NCBI GenBank assembly: GCA_900318795.1
Contig: ONLU01000001.1
Coordinates: 62,001 to 126,000 of the forward strand
Reading direction: 5' to 3'
From: an uncultured Prevotellaceae bacterium
GTDB taxonomy: Bacteria > Bacteroidota > Bacteroidia > Bacteroidales > Bacteroidaceae
DNA: 64,000 nucleotides
The notes below the pieces were generated by a model. The model was not told where the DNA came from. It made no database searches and saw only the letters and a program-made list of their open reading frames with translations. Shown piece after piece: positions 36,062-44,410 of this stretch; the stretch's first letter is position 1, and each line of letters opens with the position of its first letter. The position numbers were made by a program, and so were the translations under genes.

Positions 36062-39000
36062 TCAATATCCTAGATTACCACCTTTTGACTCAAAGAATCC
36101 TGCCAGCTTATGAAGTTCTTCCACTCGTTTGTCCGTCCACTTCTTGTCGATGGTGTCGCCCAGACCTATCAGTTGCTGCATGATGTAAAGCTGTACGGCA
36201 CAGTCATTCTGGGCAGCCTCGAAACGGAATCCGTCGAGGTTACAATACCAGCGCATATACTGTGAGGCAGACTTCCATAGGTCATCCATGATGGCGAGTG
36301 CTTCCTTCTTGTTACCCAGTGAAGCCCAGCTGCGAGCCATGTCCATGGAGCCTGAAGTGTAGTTGTGTGCTACGTTGTACGAAGGAATCTGCTCGGCAGT
36401 GTATCTCAGCACCTTCTCAGCCTTCTCGTTCTGTCCCTCTATGATGAGCTCATAGGCCAGCTTAGCCATGATACGTCTGTGCGTATAGCACATGCGCATG
36501 ACGGTTTCGTCCAGATAGATGCCCTTTTTGTCGATGCCACCGAACTTGAATCGGTTCATGACATTGTCGTAAGTACGCTTTGTGTCGAAGTTCCTCACTC
36601 CGTCAATGGGCTTTCCGCCATCGCTTGTGGTAAACGGCGTGATGCGGTAGACAAGTCCTTCGGTAACGGTATTGTCGCCCAGGTTGATGTAGTTGTCGTC
36701 ACCTACGGAGACTGCCACATATATAGGACGTGTCCAGTTACACTCCGCCAGCATTTCCAGAATCATCAGGTCACCCTTGTAGAGAGCGTGTTTGCCTTTC
36801 AGCGAGATGACCATGCGGTCGGGAATAGAGTCGGCAGCCATCATCATGCCGCTCTTGCGTACGGCATCCTTGTCAATAGTCATGTAGAGCGTGTCGGTAG
36901 GAATCATGTGCAGGTCCTGGTTCTTGGAGCGAACCCAGTATTTCAGCACATTCTTCAACTCGAAGGGATCGTCGCCAAACTGTTCGCGTGCCTCCTCGGG
37001 ATTCTCGCGGTAATGTTCCAGGACAGCCTCCTTCATATCCGGTTCTACCGTGACATACTCATTGGTGCCGGCACAATATTCGATACGCTCCCAGGAGATA
37101 GGTACTGACGGCGAGTCGTAGGCAGGACGGCGCATCTGGTCTATGTACCAGTCTGTCTGCAGATAGGAGAGGTTACAGACGCGTGCATCCGTGCGCACAC
37201 CCTCGACATCCTGGTTGTACCACAGCGGGAAGGTGTCGTTGTCGCCGTTGGTGTAGATGATAGGGTTGCTGTTGTCCTGTAGCGACATGAGGTAGTTCTG
37301 TCCAAAATCACGGCATGTATAGCGTCCTGAACGGTCGTGATCGTCCCAGGTCTGAGAAGCCATCTGGACAGGAACGCATAAGCATAGCAGGCTGACCACC
37401 GCAGCCAGTACGAGCGGATTGACCTTTTTCAGAGCCTCCTTCAGCATTTCGATGATGGCAGCCACACCGATGCCGCACCAGATGGCAAAGGCATAGAACG
37501 AACCAGCGTAGGCATAGTCTCGTTCACGGGGCTGCATGGGTGTCTGGTTCAGATAGATGACGATAGCCAGACCCGTCATGAAGAACAGGAAGAATACAAC
37601 CCAGAACTGGCGGATACCCGTCTGGTCTGTCTTTGAGCCGTGATGCTTGGCCAGCGACTGCCAGAAGAGTCCTATCAGTCCCAACAGCAGGGGCAGGCAG
37701 TAGAACACGTTGTGTCCCTTGTTCTCCTTTAGGTCGTCGGGCAGCAGGTCCTGGTCGCCCAGTCGCCAGTTGTCAAACCACTCGAATCCCGAGAGCCAGT
37801 TGCCATGTTCCAGTTCGCCGTTGCCTTGCAGGTCGTTCTGACGGCCGGCAAAGTTCCACATGAAGTAGCGCCAGTACATGAAGTTGCACTGATAGCTGAT
37901 GAAGAAGCGTAGGTTCTCGAATTGTGAGGGAACCTTGACGTTGACCATTTCACCACAGCGGTCGTACTGTACCTCGCTGCCACTGACACCGCCCATCCAC
38001 GACTCGTAGGCATCACGGTGGGCAGAGCTGTACATGCGTGGGAACAGCATGTTCTGTGCATATTTGTATTCGTCCTTGGTGCGGACTACGAAATACTGGT
38101 CTTTCTCATCGGCCGATGCCTTCTCCTTGCGCTGCCATACGGGGTCGCCCTTCTGCATGACGGGACGACAGTATTCTCCGTCTTTCTCCAATGCCACCTG
38201 TGAAGTATAGGCCTGTCCGTAGAATAGCGGACGCTGACCGTACTGTTCACGTCCCAGGTACTCGCCCAGTGTGAAGATGTCCTCAGGTGAGTTCTGGTCC
38301 ATCGGTGGGTTGGCAGCCGAGCGGATGACGATGAGCGCATAGCTGGAGTAGCCAATCATCAGCATCAGCATGCAGAGCAGCGAGGTGTTCTTGATGCGGG
38401 CAGAGACCAGAGGCTTCTTGTCTTTCTTGTAGCCCAGCACAAACCACATGACGGCCAGCACTACAAGTCCAATGATGAATGCAGACCATCCGTGTCCGTA
38501 GAACGGGATACCCAGCATGGCCACCGCCAGCAGGAAGGCGATGTTCTGCCGCTTCTCGTTCAGGTTGTTGTAGGTCTCGTAGATGGCCCAGATGATGATG
38601 CCGATGAGCAGGAAGATGTAAACTATCTCACCAGTGTTGAATGGCATGCCCAGGGTGTTGACGAACAACAGTTCAAACCATCCTCCAACCTGTACGATGC
38701 CGGGGACGACACCATAGAGTACAGCGGCGAGGATGACCACCGATATGCCTAGGGCAATCAGCGACCCCTTCAGGTCGCGCTTGGGGTCGTCTGTGGGGAA
38801 CTTGCGGTAGTAGTACACCAGTACGATGGCAGGCAGGCACAACAAATTCAGCAGGTGCACGCCGATGGACAGTCCCGTCATGTACATGATGAGTACCAGC
38901 CAGCGGTCGGCATGAGGCTGGTCAGCCTGGTCCTCCCATTTCAGAATCAGCCAGAACACCACGGCGGTGAAGGCCGAGGAGTAGGCATACACCTCACCCT

Positions 39001-39427
39001 CGACAGCTGAGAACCAGAAGGTGTCGCTGAAGGTGTAGATGAGTGCTCCCACCATAGCTGAAGCCTCAATGGCTATCAGTTTGGCAGCGGTCAGCTGGCT
39101 CCAGTCCTTGACGAGCAGCCGGCGCACCAGATGGGAGATGGTCCAGAACAGGAACAGGATGGTGGCTGCCGACAGCAGTGCACTCATCATGTTCACCATA
39201 TATGCCACATGGCTGGGGTCGCTGGCAAACTGTGAGAACAGGTTGGCTGTCAGCATGAAGAACGGTGCACCGGGCGGGTGTCCGATTTCCAGTTTGTAAC
39301 CTGTTGAGATAAACTCAGGACAGTCCCAGAACGAGGCTGTCGGCTCGATGGTGGAGCAATAGACCACGGCAGCGATGGCAAACGCCAACCAGCCCATGAT
39401 ATTGTCCACAAGTCTGAATTGTTTCAT
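36062..39427 (-). CDS. DUF2723 large membrane protein, putative protein O-glycosyltransferase-like
   Basis: 1121 aa. The N-terminal ~700 residues are multi-spanning with the DUF2723 opening (VYCSTIEPTASFWDCPEFIS, GYKLEIGHPPGAPFFMLTANLF, YTFSDTFWFSAVEGEVYAYS). The Asp/Glu after the first helices is the feature shared with GT-C type O-mannosyltransferases and the TMEM260/GT117 group. The C-terminal ~400 residues are soluble, with helical repeats (KLAYELIIEGQNEKAEKVLRY). A role in surface protein glycosylation is an inference from the family. Own -7 box upstream; operon with the deacetylase. Confidence 0.85.
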   Translation of the reverse strand: MKQFRLVDNIMGWLAFAIAAVVYCSTIEPTASFWDCPEFISTGYKLEIGHPPGAPFFMLTANLFSQFASDPSHVAYMVNMMSALLSAATILFLFWTISHLVRRLLVKDWSQLTAAKLIAIEASAMVGALIYTFSDTFWFSAVEGEVYAYSSAFTAVVFWLILKWEDQADQPHADRWLVLIMYMTGLSIGVHLLNLLCLPAIVLVYYYRKFPTDDPKRDLKGSLIALGISVVILAAVLYGVVPGIVQVGGWFELLFVNTLGMPFNTGEIVYIFLLIGIIIWAIYETYNNLNEKRQNIAFLLAVAMLGIPFYGHGWSAFIIGLVVLAVMWFVLGYKKDKKPLVSARIKNTSLLCMLMLMIGYSSYALIVIRSAANPPMDQNSPEDIFTLGEYLGREQYGQRPLFYGQAYTSQVALEKDGEYCRPVMQKGDPVWQRKEKASADEKDQYFVVRTKDEYKYAQNMLFPRMYSSAHRDAYESWMGGVSGSEVQYDRCGEMVNVKVPSQFENLRFFISYQCNFMYWRYFMWNFAGRQNDLQGNGELEHGNWLSGFEWFDNWRLGDQDLLPDDLKENKGHNVFYCLPLLLGLIGLFWQSLAKHHGSKTDQTGIRQFWVVFFLFFMTGLAIVIYLNQTPMQPRERDYAYAGSFYAFAIWCGIGVAAIIEMLKEALKKVNPLVLAAVVSLLCLCVPVQMASQTWDDHDRSGRYTCRDFGQNYLMSLQDNSNPIIYTNGDNDTFPLWYNQDVEGVRTDARVCNLSYLQTDWYIDQMRRPAYDSPSVPISWERIEYCAGTNEYVTVEPDMKEAVLEHYRENPEEAREQFGDDPFELKNVLKYWVRSKNQDLHMIPTDTLYMTIDKDAVRKSGMMMAADSIPDRMVISLKGKHALYKGDLMILEMLAECNWTRPIYVAVSVGDDNYINLGDNTVTEGLVYRITPFTTSDGGKPIDGVRNFDTKRTYDNVMNRFKFGGIDKKGIYLDETVMRMCYTHRRIMAKLAYELIIEGQNEKAEKVLRYTAEQIPSYNVAHNYTSGSMDMARSWASLGNKKEALAIMDDLWKSASQYMRWYCNLDGFRFEAAQNDCAVQLYIMQQLIGLGDTIDKKWTDKRVEELHKLAGFFESKGGNLGY

Positions 39428-39460
39428 CTTTTATTATGTGATTGTTTCTATTCTAACCTG

Positions 39461-39468
39461 CAAAGGTA
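39461..39468 (-). promoter_or_regulatory. -7 box of the DUF2723-deacetylase operon
   Basis: Minus-strand TACCTTTG, 33 nt before the start at 39427. Confidence 0.65.
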
Positions 39469-39511
39469 ATACAAATCGGTCTAAGCGCGGCAAGTTTCAG
39501 CATTTTTAACG

Positions 39512-39964
39512 CTATATCAGCAGGCTTGCACCGTAAATGAGGGCAACATACCGCAGGAATTTGCCTATTGCCATGCTCGTCAGCGATATGGGTATGTTGG
39601 CGCGCATCAGACCCAGTGCGACGGTGATGGCAGAGCCCAGAATGGGCACGAAGGCGAAAAATCCCATCCATGCTCCCCGTCCTGCCATGAACTTCGTGGC
39701 ACGGTCCAGGTCTTTCTGCTTCACGTGCAGGTATTTCTCTATCCACTCCAGCCTGCCCATCCGTCCGATGCAGTAGTTGAACATGCCACCAGCCACATTG
39801 CCTATGGTGCCGTAGACGATGAGCAGCCAGGGGTCGAGACCCGCCGCCAGCAGTCCCGTCATGACGGCCTCGCTGCTGAACGGGAAGAACGAGCCTGCCA
39901 CAAAGGCGGTGACCAGCATGCCCCAATAGCCGTAACTGATGAGCAGTGAAATCAGATAGTCCAT
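39512..39964 (-). CDS. YqaA/DedA-type small membrane protein
   Basis: 150 aa, about four hydrophobic segments. VTAFVAGSFFPFSSEAVM, GTIGNVAGGMFNYCIGRMG and FMAGRGAWMGFFAFVPILGS fit the YqaA branch of the SNARE-associated/DedA (VTT) family, which is shorter than true DedA. Members are linked to lipid handling at the inner membrane; the exact role here is unknown. Its start overlaps the end of the preceding membrane-protein gene by 13 nt, indicating coupling. Confidence 0.85.
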   Translation of the reverse strand: MDYLISLLISYGYWGMLVTAFVAGSFFPFSSEAVMTGLLAAGLDPWLLIVYGTIGNVAGGMFNYCIGRMGRLEWIEKYLHVKQKDLDRATKFMAGRGAWMGFFAFVPILGSAITVALGLMRANIPISLTSMAIGKFLRYVALIYGASLLI

Positions 39965-40881
39965 AGATTATAAACCGTCAGCAAAAGGGTTGCTGCGAGC
40001 AGCATCCCGCAGTAGATGTTGGTATAGCGTGTGGAAGAGAGTGAGATGAAGTGACCCATCAGCGGTGCTGTGTTGATGATGGCAAGTCCTGTCAGCATGT
40101 CGGAAAGCTGAGGCTGGAGCATCAGGAACAGCACGGTGACCAGGTCCATCCAGATCAGGAATCCAAACAGCAGTCGCGTGCGTATCCTGTCATCACGATG
40201 CTTGTGGATGTAGTGTATCGTTCCCGTTATGGCAGCGATGGCTACCAGCCCCCATGTCGCCATCTGGCTGGTACTTAGTACGGTGAAGTCCAGGATGGGG
40301 TTGAAGTCATCCCACTGGGCAACCAGGCTCGGAAGGGAACTGAGACCATTGTTCCAGACCATCCAGCACGACATGACCCAAAAGGGCATCAGTATTCCCA
40401 GTATGGAGGCCGACAGTGTCCGTCCCGACAGCGATTGCAGCTGTGTGGCAGTCAGCAGCCACATGACAGGCACGAAGTATAATATGCGGATGTCTGCTAT
40501 GGCTGCCATTCCCAGCAGCGTGTATGCGTAAAACGTCAGACCGCTGCTTTGCTTGTCCTGATAGGTCATGAACAGCAATGTGATGGTTCCCGCATAGCAT
40601 AGCTGTATAAAACCACCCCGTAAGGACGGAAACAGGAAGCAGGCCGCACAGCTCATGGCAATGAACGAACAACTCACCATGCGCGAGTAAATGCGTATCA
40701 GGGCGTTCATGTTGTTCATCTGTGCCATGACATAGATCGCCAGCACGAACAGCCCGAACTGGACCCACAGGTTTTCCTGGATGAGCCCGCCCAGCAGCCA
40801 GACAACCATCGCATAGACAGATGCCACCGGCAGCGCCAGCCTGCTTTCTGCTATTCTGTTCTGTAACCGTTTCTTCACCAT
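39952..40881 (-). CDS. Hypothetical polytopic membrane protein
   Basis: 309 aa with about eight or nine hydrophobic helices and a short basic N-terminus (MVKKRLQNR). No recognised catalytic motif. The pattern resembles the uncharacterised Bacteroidota inner-membrane proteins found near purD, but I cannot name a family. Overlaps the YqaA-like gene by 13 nt and lies 77 nt downstream of purD, so it could be expressed with either. Confidence 0.75.
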   Translation of the reverse strand: MVKKRLQNRIAESRLALPVASVYAMVVWLLGGLIQENLWVQFGLFVLAIYVMAQMNNMNALIRIYSRMVSCSFIAMSCAACFLFPSLRGGFIQLCYAGTITLLFMTYQDKQSSGLTFYAYTLLGMAAIADIRILYFVPVMWLLTATQLQSLSGRTLSASILGILMPFWVMSCWMVWNNGLSSLPSLVAQWDDFNPILDFTVLSTSQMATWGLVAIAAITGTIHYIHKHRDDRIRTRLLFGFLIWMDLVTVLFLMLQPQLSDMLTGLAIINTAPLMGHFISLSSTRYTNIYCGMLLAATLLLTVYNLWTI

Positions 40882-40892
40882 TCTTAACTATT

Positions 40893-40950
40893 TAGAGTTC
40901 AAGGTTCAAGGTCAGAGAACTTTGAACTGGACGTAAGTCCGTTGAACTTT
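40893..40950. repeat. Heptanucleotide repeat after purD
   Basis: GAGTTCA, AGGTTCA, AGGTCAG, AGAACTT, TGAACTG in tandem. Same GTTCAAG-type family as the purD leader at 42243-42290 and the tract near 42655. Confidence 0.65.
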
Positions 40951-40958
40951 TAACTCTC

Positions 40959-42227
40959 TCACAAGTCTGCTCCGATGTCACGACGGAAATACTTGTCCGT
41001 AAACTGTATCTTCTGCGCCTCCTCGAACGACTTCTGCAGTGCCTCGGCCTTGTCCTTTCCGTACGACGAGACGGCAATGACGCGACCGCCGTTAGTAACC
41101 ACCTGGCCGTCCTTCAGTGCCGTGCCGGCATGAAACACGATGCTGCCCTCCACGTTCTCGATGCCCGTGATGGGGTAGCCCTTCTGGTATGCCTGCGGAT
41201 AACCGCCGCTGACCAGCATGACGCAGACTGCGGCACGCTCGTCAAACTCTATGGCGCGGGTGTCCAGGTTGCCCTCTGCCACACCCTCGAACAAGTCTAC
41301 GATGTCCGACTTCAGACGCAGCATGACACTCTCCGTCTCTGGGTCGCCCATACGGCAGTTGTACTCGATGACCATCGGCTCGCCCTTTACGTTGATCAAT
41401 CCGAAGAAGATGAAACCTTTGTACACGATGCCTTCAGCCTTCAGCCCCTCTACGGTAGGACGGATAATGCGCTCCTCCACCTTCTGCATCCACTCCTTCG
41501 TGGCGAAGGGTACGGGACTGACGCTGCCCATGCCGCCCGTGTTCAGGCCGGTGTCGTGCTCGCCAATGCGCTTGTAGTCCTTGGCCTCGGGCAGTATCTT
41601 GTAGTGGTCGCCATCAGTCAGTACGAAGACCGAGCACTCGATGCCGCTGAGGAACTCCTCGATGACCACACGGCTCGACGCATTGCCGAACATGCCGCCC
41701 AGCATCTCCTTCAGCTCCTTTTTAGCCTCCTCCAGGGTAGGCAGTATCAGCACACCCTTACCGGCACATAGTCCGTCTGCCTTCAGCACGTATGGGGCCT
41801 CTAGGGTTTCCAGGAATGCCAGCCCCTCCTCCAGGTGCTCGCCGTCGAAGGTCTCGTAGCGTGCCGTGGGAATCTGGTGGCGCTGCATGAACGCCTTGGC
41901 AAAGTCTTTCGAGCCCTCCAGCACGGCCCCCGCCTTCGAGGGACCTATCACGGGGATATGCTTCGTCCGTCCGTCGGCACCCAAGTCGTCGTAGATGCCT
42001 TTTACCAGCGGGTCCTCCGGACCTACCACCACCATGTCTATCTGCTTGTCGGCGCAGAACTGCTTGATGGTCTCGAAGTCATCAGCCTTCATGGCTACAT
42101 TCTCTCCGCAGTTGCCCGTACCGGCATTGCCCGGGGCAATATACAGTTTCTCACACTTGCTGCTCTGAGCAATCTTCCATGCCAGTGCGTGCTCGCGCCC
42201 GCCACTGCCTAACAGTAATATCTTCAT
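40959..42227 (-). CDS. purD: Phosphoribosylamine-glycine ligase
   Basis: 422 aa, standard length. GARS motifs: [15 protein letters not shown] (N-terminal Rossmann), [34 protein letters not shown] (ATP-grasp), [15 protein letters not shown], and [13 protein letters not shown]. Second step of purine synthesis: joins glycine to phosphoribosylamine with ATP. Own promoter; the leader holds a 7-nt repeat tract broken by a GCGGC/GCCGC hairpin. Confidence 0.97.
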   Translation of the reverse strand: MKILLLGSGGREHALAWKIAQSSKCEKLYIAPGNAGTGNCGENVAMKADDFETIKQFCADKQIDMVVVGPEDPLVKGIYDDLGADGRTKHIPVIGPSKAGAVLEGSKDFAKAFMQRHQIPTARYETFDGEHLEEGLAFLETLEAPYVLKADGLCAGKGVLILPTLEEAKKELKEMLGGMFGNASSRVVIEEFLSGIECSVFVLTDGDHYKILPEAKDYKRIGEHDTGLNTGGMGSVSPVPFATKEWMQKVEERIIRPTVEGLKAEGIVYKGFIFFGLINVKGEPMVIEYNCRMGDPETESVMLRLKSDIVDLFEGVAEGNLDTRAIEFDERAAVCVMLVSGGYPQAYQKGYPITGIENVEGSIVFHAGTALKDGQVVTNGGRVIAVSSYGKDKAEALQKSFEEAQKIQFTDKYFRRDIGADL

Positions 42228-42242
42228 CTTAGTTTATAAATA

Positions 42243-42306
42243 AAGTTCAAAGTTCAACGCGGCTCCGCCGCAGTTCAAAGTTCAACGTTCGTTCCTTTGT
42301 TCAAGT
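42243..42306. repeat. Heptanucleotide repeat with central GC hairpin in the purD leader
   Basis: Units of the AGTTCAA type stand on both sides of the stem GCGGC-TCC-GCCGC (about 42259-42271). A related pair, a GTTCAAG-type tract and GCGGC-GAA-GCCGC, recurs near 42655-42695. Confidence 0.65.
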
Positions 42307-42309
42307 GTG

Positions 42310-42341
42310 CAAAGGTACACAAAAAAGCCGAAAATACCAAA
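42310..42341 (-). promoter_or_regulatory. Promoter of purD
   Basis: Minus-strand -7 TACCTTTG (42310-42317) with -33 TTTG 20 nt away (42338-42341). Confidence 0.7.
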
Positions 42342-42394
42342 TATTCTATCCTTTTTCTGCTTACCCCTGCCATGTACGGTGGTGTGAGAGGTCG

Positions 42395-42437
42395 GAAAAT
42401 GAAAGTAGGAGGAAAACTACTTCATTTTCCTCCTACT
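42395..42437 (-). terminator. Terminator of the smalltalk unit with an alternative hairpin
   Basis: Perfect 13-bp stem AGTAGGAGGAAAA (42404-42416) / TTTTCCTCCTACT (42425-42437), followed on the minus strand by a T-rich stretch. A second hairpin, 42395-42408 with 42417-42429, uses overlapping arms, so the two cannot form together. Confidence 0.75.
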
Positions 42438-42459
42438 CGATTCTTCTCTCCGTTAGGAC

Positions 42460-42570
42460 CTACAGCATTGGTCCGTAGCCCATGCAACTCGTCACGCCCA
42501 GCGTGGTGCCTACTGCCGTCAGAATCGATACCAGAATCTGAATCAGCGTCTTCCATGTCTCTTTCTTCAT
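42460..42570 (-). CDS. Smalltalk protein
   Basis: 36 aa: starts MKKETWKTLIQILVSILTA and continues VGTTLGVTSCMGYGPML. This matches the short Bacteroidota smalltalk family, one hydrophobic helix with a lipobox-like VTSC. Members are found next to HU-like DNA-binding proteins and cell-wall amidase or peptidase genes, as here (HU-like gene 166 nt upstream, M15-type remnant 1.5 kb away). The function is unknown. Placed between a hairpin after the HU gene and its own terminator. Confidence 0.82.
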   Translation of the reverse strand: MKKETWKTLIQILVSILTAVGTTLGVTSCMGYGPML

Positions 42571-42580
42571 AGTTTTTTTA

Positions 42581-42608
42581 GATTAGTGATTAGTTTTTAG
42601 TGATTAGT
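42581..42608. repeat. Heptanucleotide repeat upstream of the smalltalk gene
   Basis: Four units: GATTAGT, GATTAGT, TTTTAGT, GATTAGT. Confidence 0.75.
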
Positions 42609-42707
42609 TCGGCCTTGAATCTTGTCATCGACCTTTGGTCGCTCTGCACCTTAGGTCAGAGAACCTTGAACCGCGGCGAAGCCGCATTGAACTCTCTTCA
42701 GGGTGTC

Positions 42708-42721
42708 GGGGCCGAAGCCCC
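42708..42721 (-). terminator. Short GC hairpin after the HU-like gene
   Basis: On the minus strand GGGGC-TTCG-GCCCC, a very stable UUCG-loop stem, 16 nt after the HU stop. No T-run follows, so it may be a processing or RNA-stability element rather than a terminator. Confidence 0.5.
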
Positions 42722-42736
42722 TCAGCCCTGCAAGGC

Positions 42737-43333
42737 TCACTCGTCCGAGTTCGTTCCACCATCCGGGGCGTGGTCGTCGTTGCCGCCCGTGCTGCCACCA
42801 CCAGTGTTGTCGCCGCCAGTGTTGTCACCACCCTGGGTGTTGCCACCCGTGTTCGAGCCAGTGTCAGAGCCAGGAGTCTGCTCGTTGTCCTCCACGGTGC
42901 CGTCGTCAGCTGAGGTCACGCGCTTCACCTCCTTGCCCGTACGGTCGTAGCAGGTAATCTGCACGGCGGTCTTGGCCAGCTCCTCCTTCAGGTCCACGTC
43001 GGGAGTGAAGACGATGCGGCGGCTCGAAATCAGGCCAGCCTTCACCTCGTCGACCTTCTCCACACTCTTGGCGCGCAGGCCGAAGCGCATGGTGCCCAGT
43101 CCAGGCAGTGCCACGCTGTGACCCTCAGTCGCCCATGCCTTAATCACTTCGCCAGCTGCATCCCAGCAAGCCTGCATCACGCCTCGGCTCACGCCACTGC
43201 GGAGAGCCGCTTCCTTAATCACCTTGTCCTGTGCCAGTGCCGTGTAGAGCTCCGGCATCATCACGTAACGATACTTACCAGCATACTTGCCGATGTTCTG
43301 ATACTGTTCCTTTGCTTTTACTTTCAGTGCCAT
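42737..43333 (-). CDS. HU-family DNA-binding protein (Bacteroidota HU-HIG type) with low-complexity tail
   Basis: 198 aa. MALKVKAKEQYQNIGKYAGKYRYVMM, DKVIKEAALRSGVSRGVMQACWDAA, and GHSVALPGLGTMRFGLRAKSV show the HU-HIG fold, longer than classic HU (about 90 aa). The last ~50 residues are Gly/Asn/Asp/Thr-rich (DTGSNTGGNTQGGDNTGGDN), built from short repeats and probably disordered. It is thought to bind DNA; partners are unknown. It forms the usual pair with the smalltalk gene. The promoter lies about 250 nt upstream, giving a long leader. Confidence 0.9.
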   Translation of the reverse strand: MALKVKAKEQYQNIGKYAGKYRYVMMPELYTALAQDKVIKEAALRSGVSRGVMQACWDAAGEVIKAWATEGHSVALPGLGTMRFGLRAKSVEKVDEVKAGLISSRRIVFTPDVDLKEELAKTAVQITCYDRTGKEVKRVTSADDGTVEDNEQTPGSDTGSNTGGNTQGGDNTGGDNTGGGSTGGNDDHAPDGGTNSDE

Positions 43334-43418
43334 AATCTTGTGTTTTTAATGGTTTTTTACTAAAGGTTCTGGTCAGTCGTATGTAGACTGTCAAGGTTTT
43401 TCGGTTCGCTGTGGCGCC

Positions 43419-43462
43419 TTACATCTTACCTCTCACCTCTTACATCTTACATCTCTCGCTTC
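43419..43462 (-). repeat. Heptanucleotide repeat in the HU leader
   Basis: On the minus strand ATGTAAG, ATGTAAG, AGGTGAG, AGGTAAG, ATGTAAG. Same family as the tract inside rhaB and before rhaD. Confidence 0.8.
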
Positions 43463-43581
43463 CATCTTCCTTATCAAATCCGATTGCCATCTGCACCCGT
43501 TTGTGAGTCTTTTTTTATCTCTCCCGTGGGCGAGAAAAATTTCTCTCGTGGGAGCGCAGATTTTCATCCTCATTGACAATG

Positions 43582-43589
43582 CAAAGGTA
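43582..43589 (-). promoter_or_regulatory. -7 box of the HU-smalltalk unit
   Basis: Minus-strand TACCTTTG, about 250 nt before the HU start, with T/G-rich sequence near the -33 distance. Confidence 0.5.
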
Positions 43590-43745
43590 CAAAAAATAGA
43601 GATGCAAAACAAGCCTTTTTCAAGTTCTTTTCTGATTTATTTCAAATGTTAAAATGTAAAGAAACAAGAACGCAGTGACGCGGTTACGCAGTTACGCAGT
43701 TTCATTTGCTCTCGTCGAAGTTTCCCCAATGTGTGGATTTCTATA

Positions 43746-43783
43746 TATATTATATAATATATTATAATATATTATATAATATA
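43746..43783. repeat. 38-bp perfect AT-only palindrome
   Basis: Every base from 43746 to 43783 pairs with its mirror position around a centre between 43764 and 43765. It contains only A and T and could extrude as a cruciform or melt easily. Confidence 0.95.
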
Positions 43784-43820
43784 AATTTAACTTGCCAAGA
43801 ATCGGCAACTATGTGAAATA

Positions 43821-44048
43821 CCTAATGCAACGGTGTAACTGCGTCACAGCGTCACAGTAAGCTGCTTTGGGCTGAAGAACAACACGTCGGCTCGCGCCCG
43901 GGTGTTCCGCCTGATGAAAGACCGCCTGGCTGAAAAGGTGGAAGAGTTCGTGGAGAACGGCACCACCAAAGCCAGGTATAAGAAGAGTGGCACTGTGATG
44001 CTCTGACGACGCTGTGACGCAGTTACGCAGTTACACAGTTGCATTAGG
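43821..44048. mobile_element. 228-bp element bounded by terminal inverted repeats
   Basis: Left end 43821-43850 starts CCTAATGCAACGGTGTAACT; the right end 44011-44048 is its inverse, differing by one base and one extra 8-nt AACTGCGT unit. The inside holds the 3' piece of a gene (43839-44006). No transposase and no clear target duplication, so it may be a MITE-like element or a deletion remnant with flanking repeats. Confidence 0.55.
43839..44006 (+). pseudogene. 3' fragment of an unidentified gene
   Basis: Open frame without a start, ending TGA at 44004-44006. It includes LKNNTSARARVFRLMKDRLAE and ends KARYKKSGTVML. Basic and helical, with a protein-like composition. In relatives a primase/VirE-type gene often stands beside the HU-smalltalk module, so this may be its C-terminus, but I do not recognise the sequence. 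Confidence 0.45.
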
Positions 44049-44070
44049 AAAATCAAAAAAACATGAGATT

Positions 44071-44358
44071 ATGACAGAAGTAAGTATCAACAAACAGGCA
44101 CGACTCAGCGAGCATTTGACTTCGTCGAGTGTGGCTGCGCTCGGCCATTCAAGCGAGCTTGATGGCTCTCACTTAACGCCACACTTTACGCTCGCTGAGA
44201 TGTGCAAAACGAGTGCGAAGACACCTGATGGAAACATCCCTTCGCACGTACATATCGAGAATCTTCGTAGGCTTTGTAGTTGGTTGGAAATGCTGCGCGA
44301 CGAGTGGAACCGTCGCTATGGCGAGGGCGATGACCCCATCATCATCAAAAGTGGCTTT
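44071..44358 (+). pseudogene. Truncated M15A-type peptidase gene with an in-frame insertion
   Basis: Starts MTEVSINKQARLSEH, then HFTLAEMCKTS, PDGNIPSHVHIENLRRLC, and DPIIIKSGF, the N-terminal half of the phage-like D-Ala-D-Ala carboxypeptidase/M15A family (next expected block SGYRSP with the metal ligands). After SGF the homology stops; the frame runs on to 44448 into the end of serB. About 23 extra residues (LTSSSVAALGHSSELDGSH and following) split the usual LSEHFTLAEM. The metal site is lost, so it is non-functional. Confidence 0.72.
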
Positions 44359-44410
44359 TTCATTACTTTCCCACGCATGCTCTTTTCTGCCTTTTCGCTT
44401 TTACCTCAGT

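Larger units (their letters stand above)
43334..43820. other. Long leader and non-coding stretch upstream of the HU-like gene
   Basis: No credible gene. It holds the HU leader with a 7-nt repeat (43419-43462), an imperfect inverted repeat around 43518-43555 (CTCCCGTGGG / CTCTCGTGGGAG), a -7 box at 43582, an octamer tract GTTACGCA GTTACGCA at 43682-43698, and the AT palindrome at 43746-43783. Confidence 0.7.

Noticed and set aside
36365-37108. 247-codon plus-strand open frame inside the DUF2723 gene
   Set aside because: Shadow frame; no start context or motif, and no promoter.
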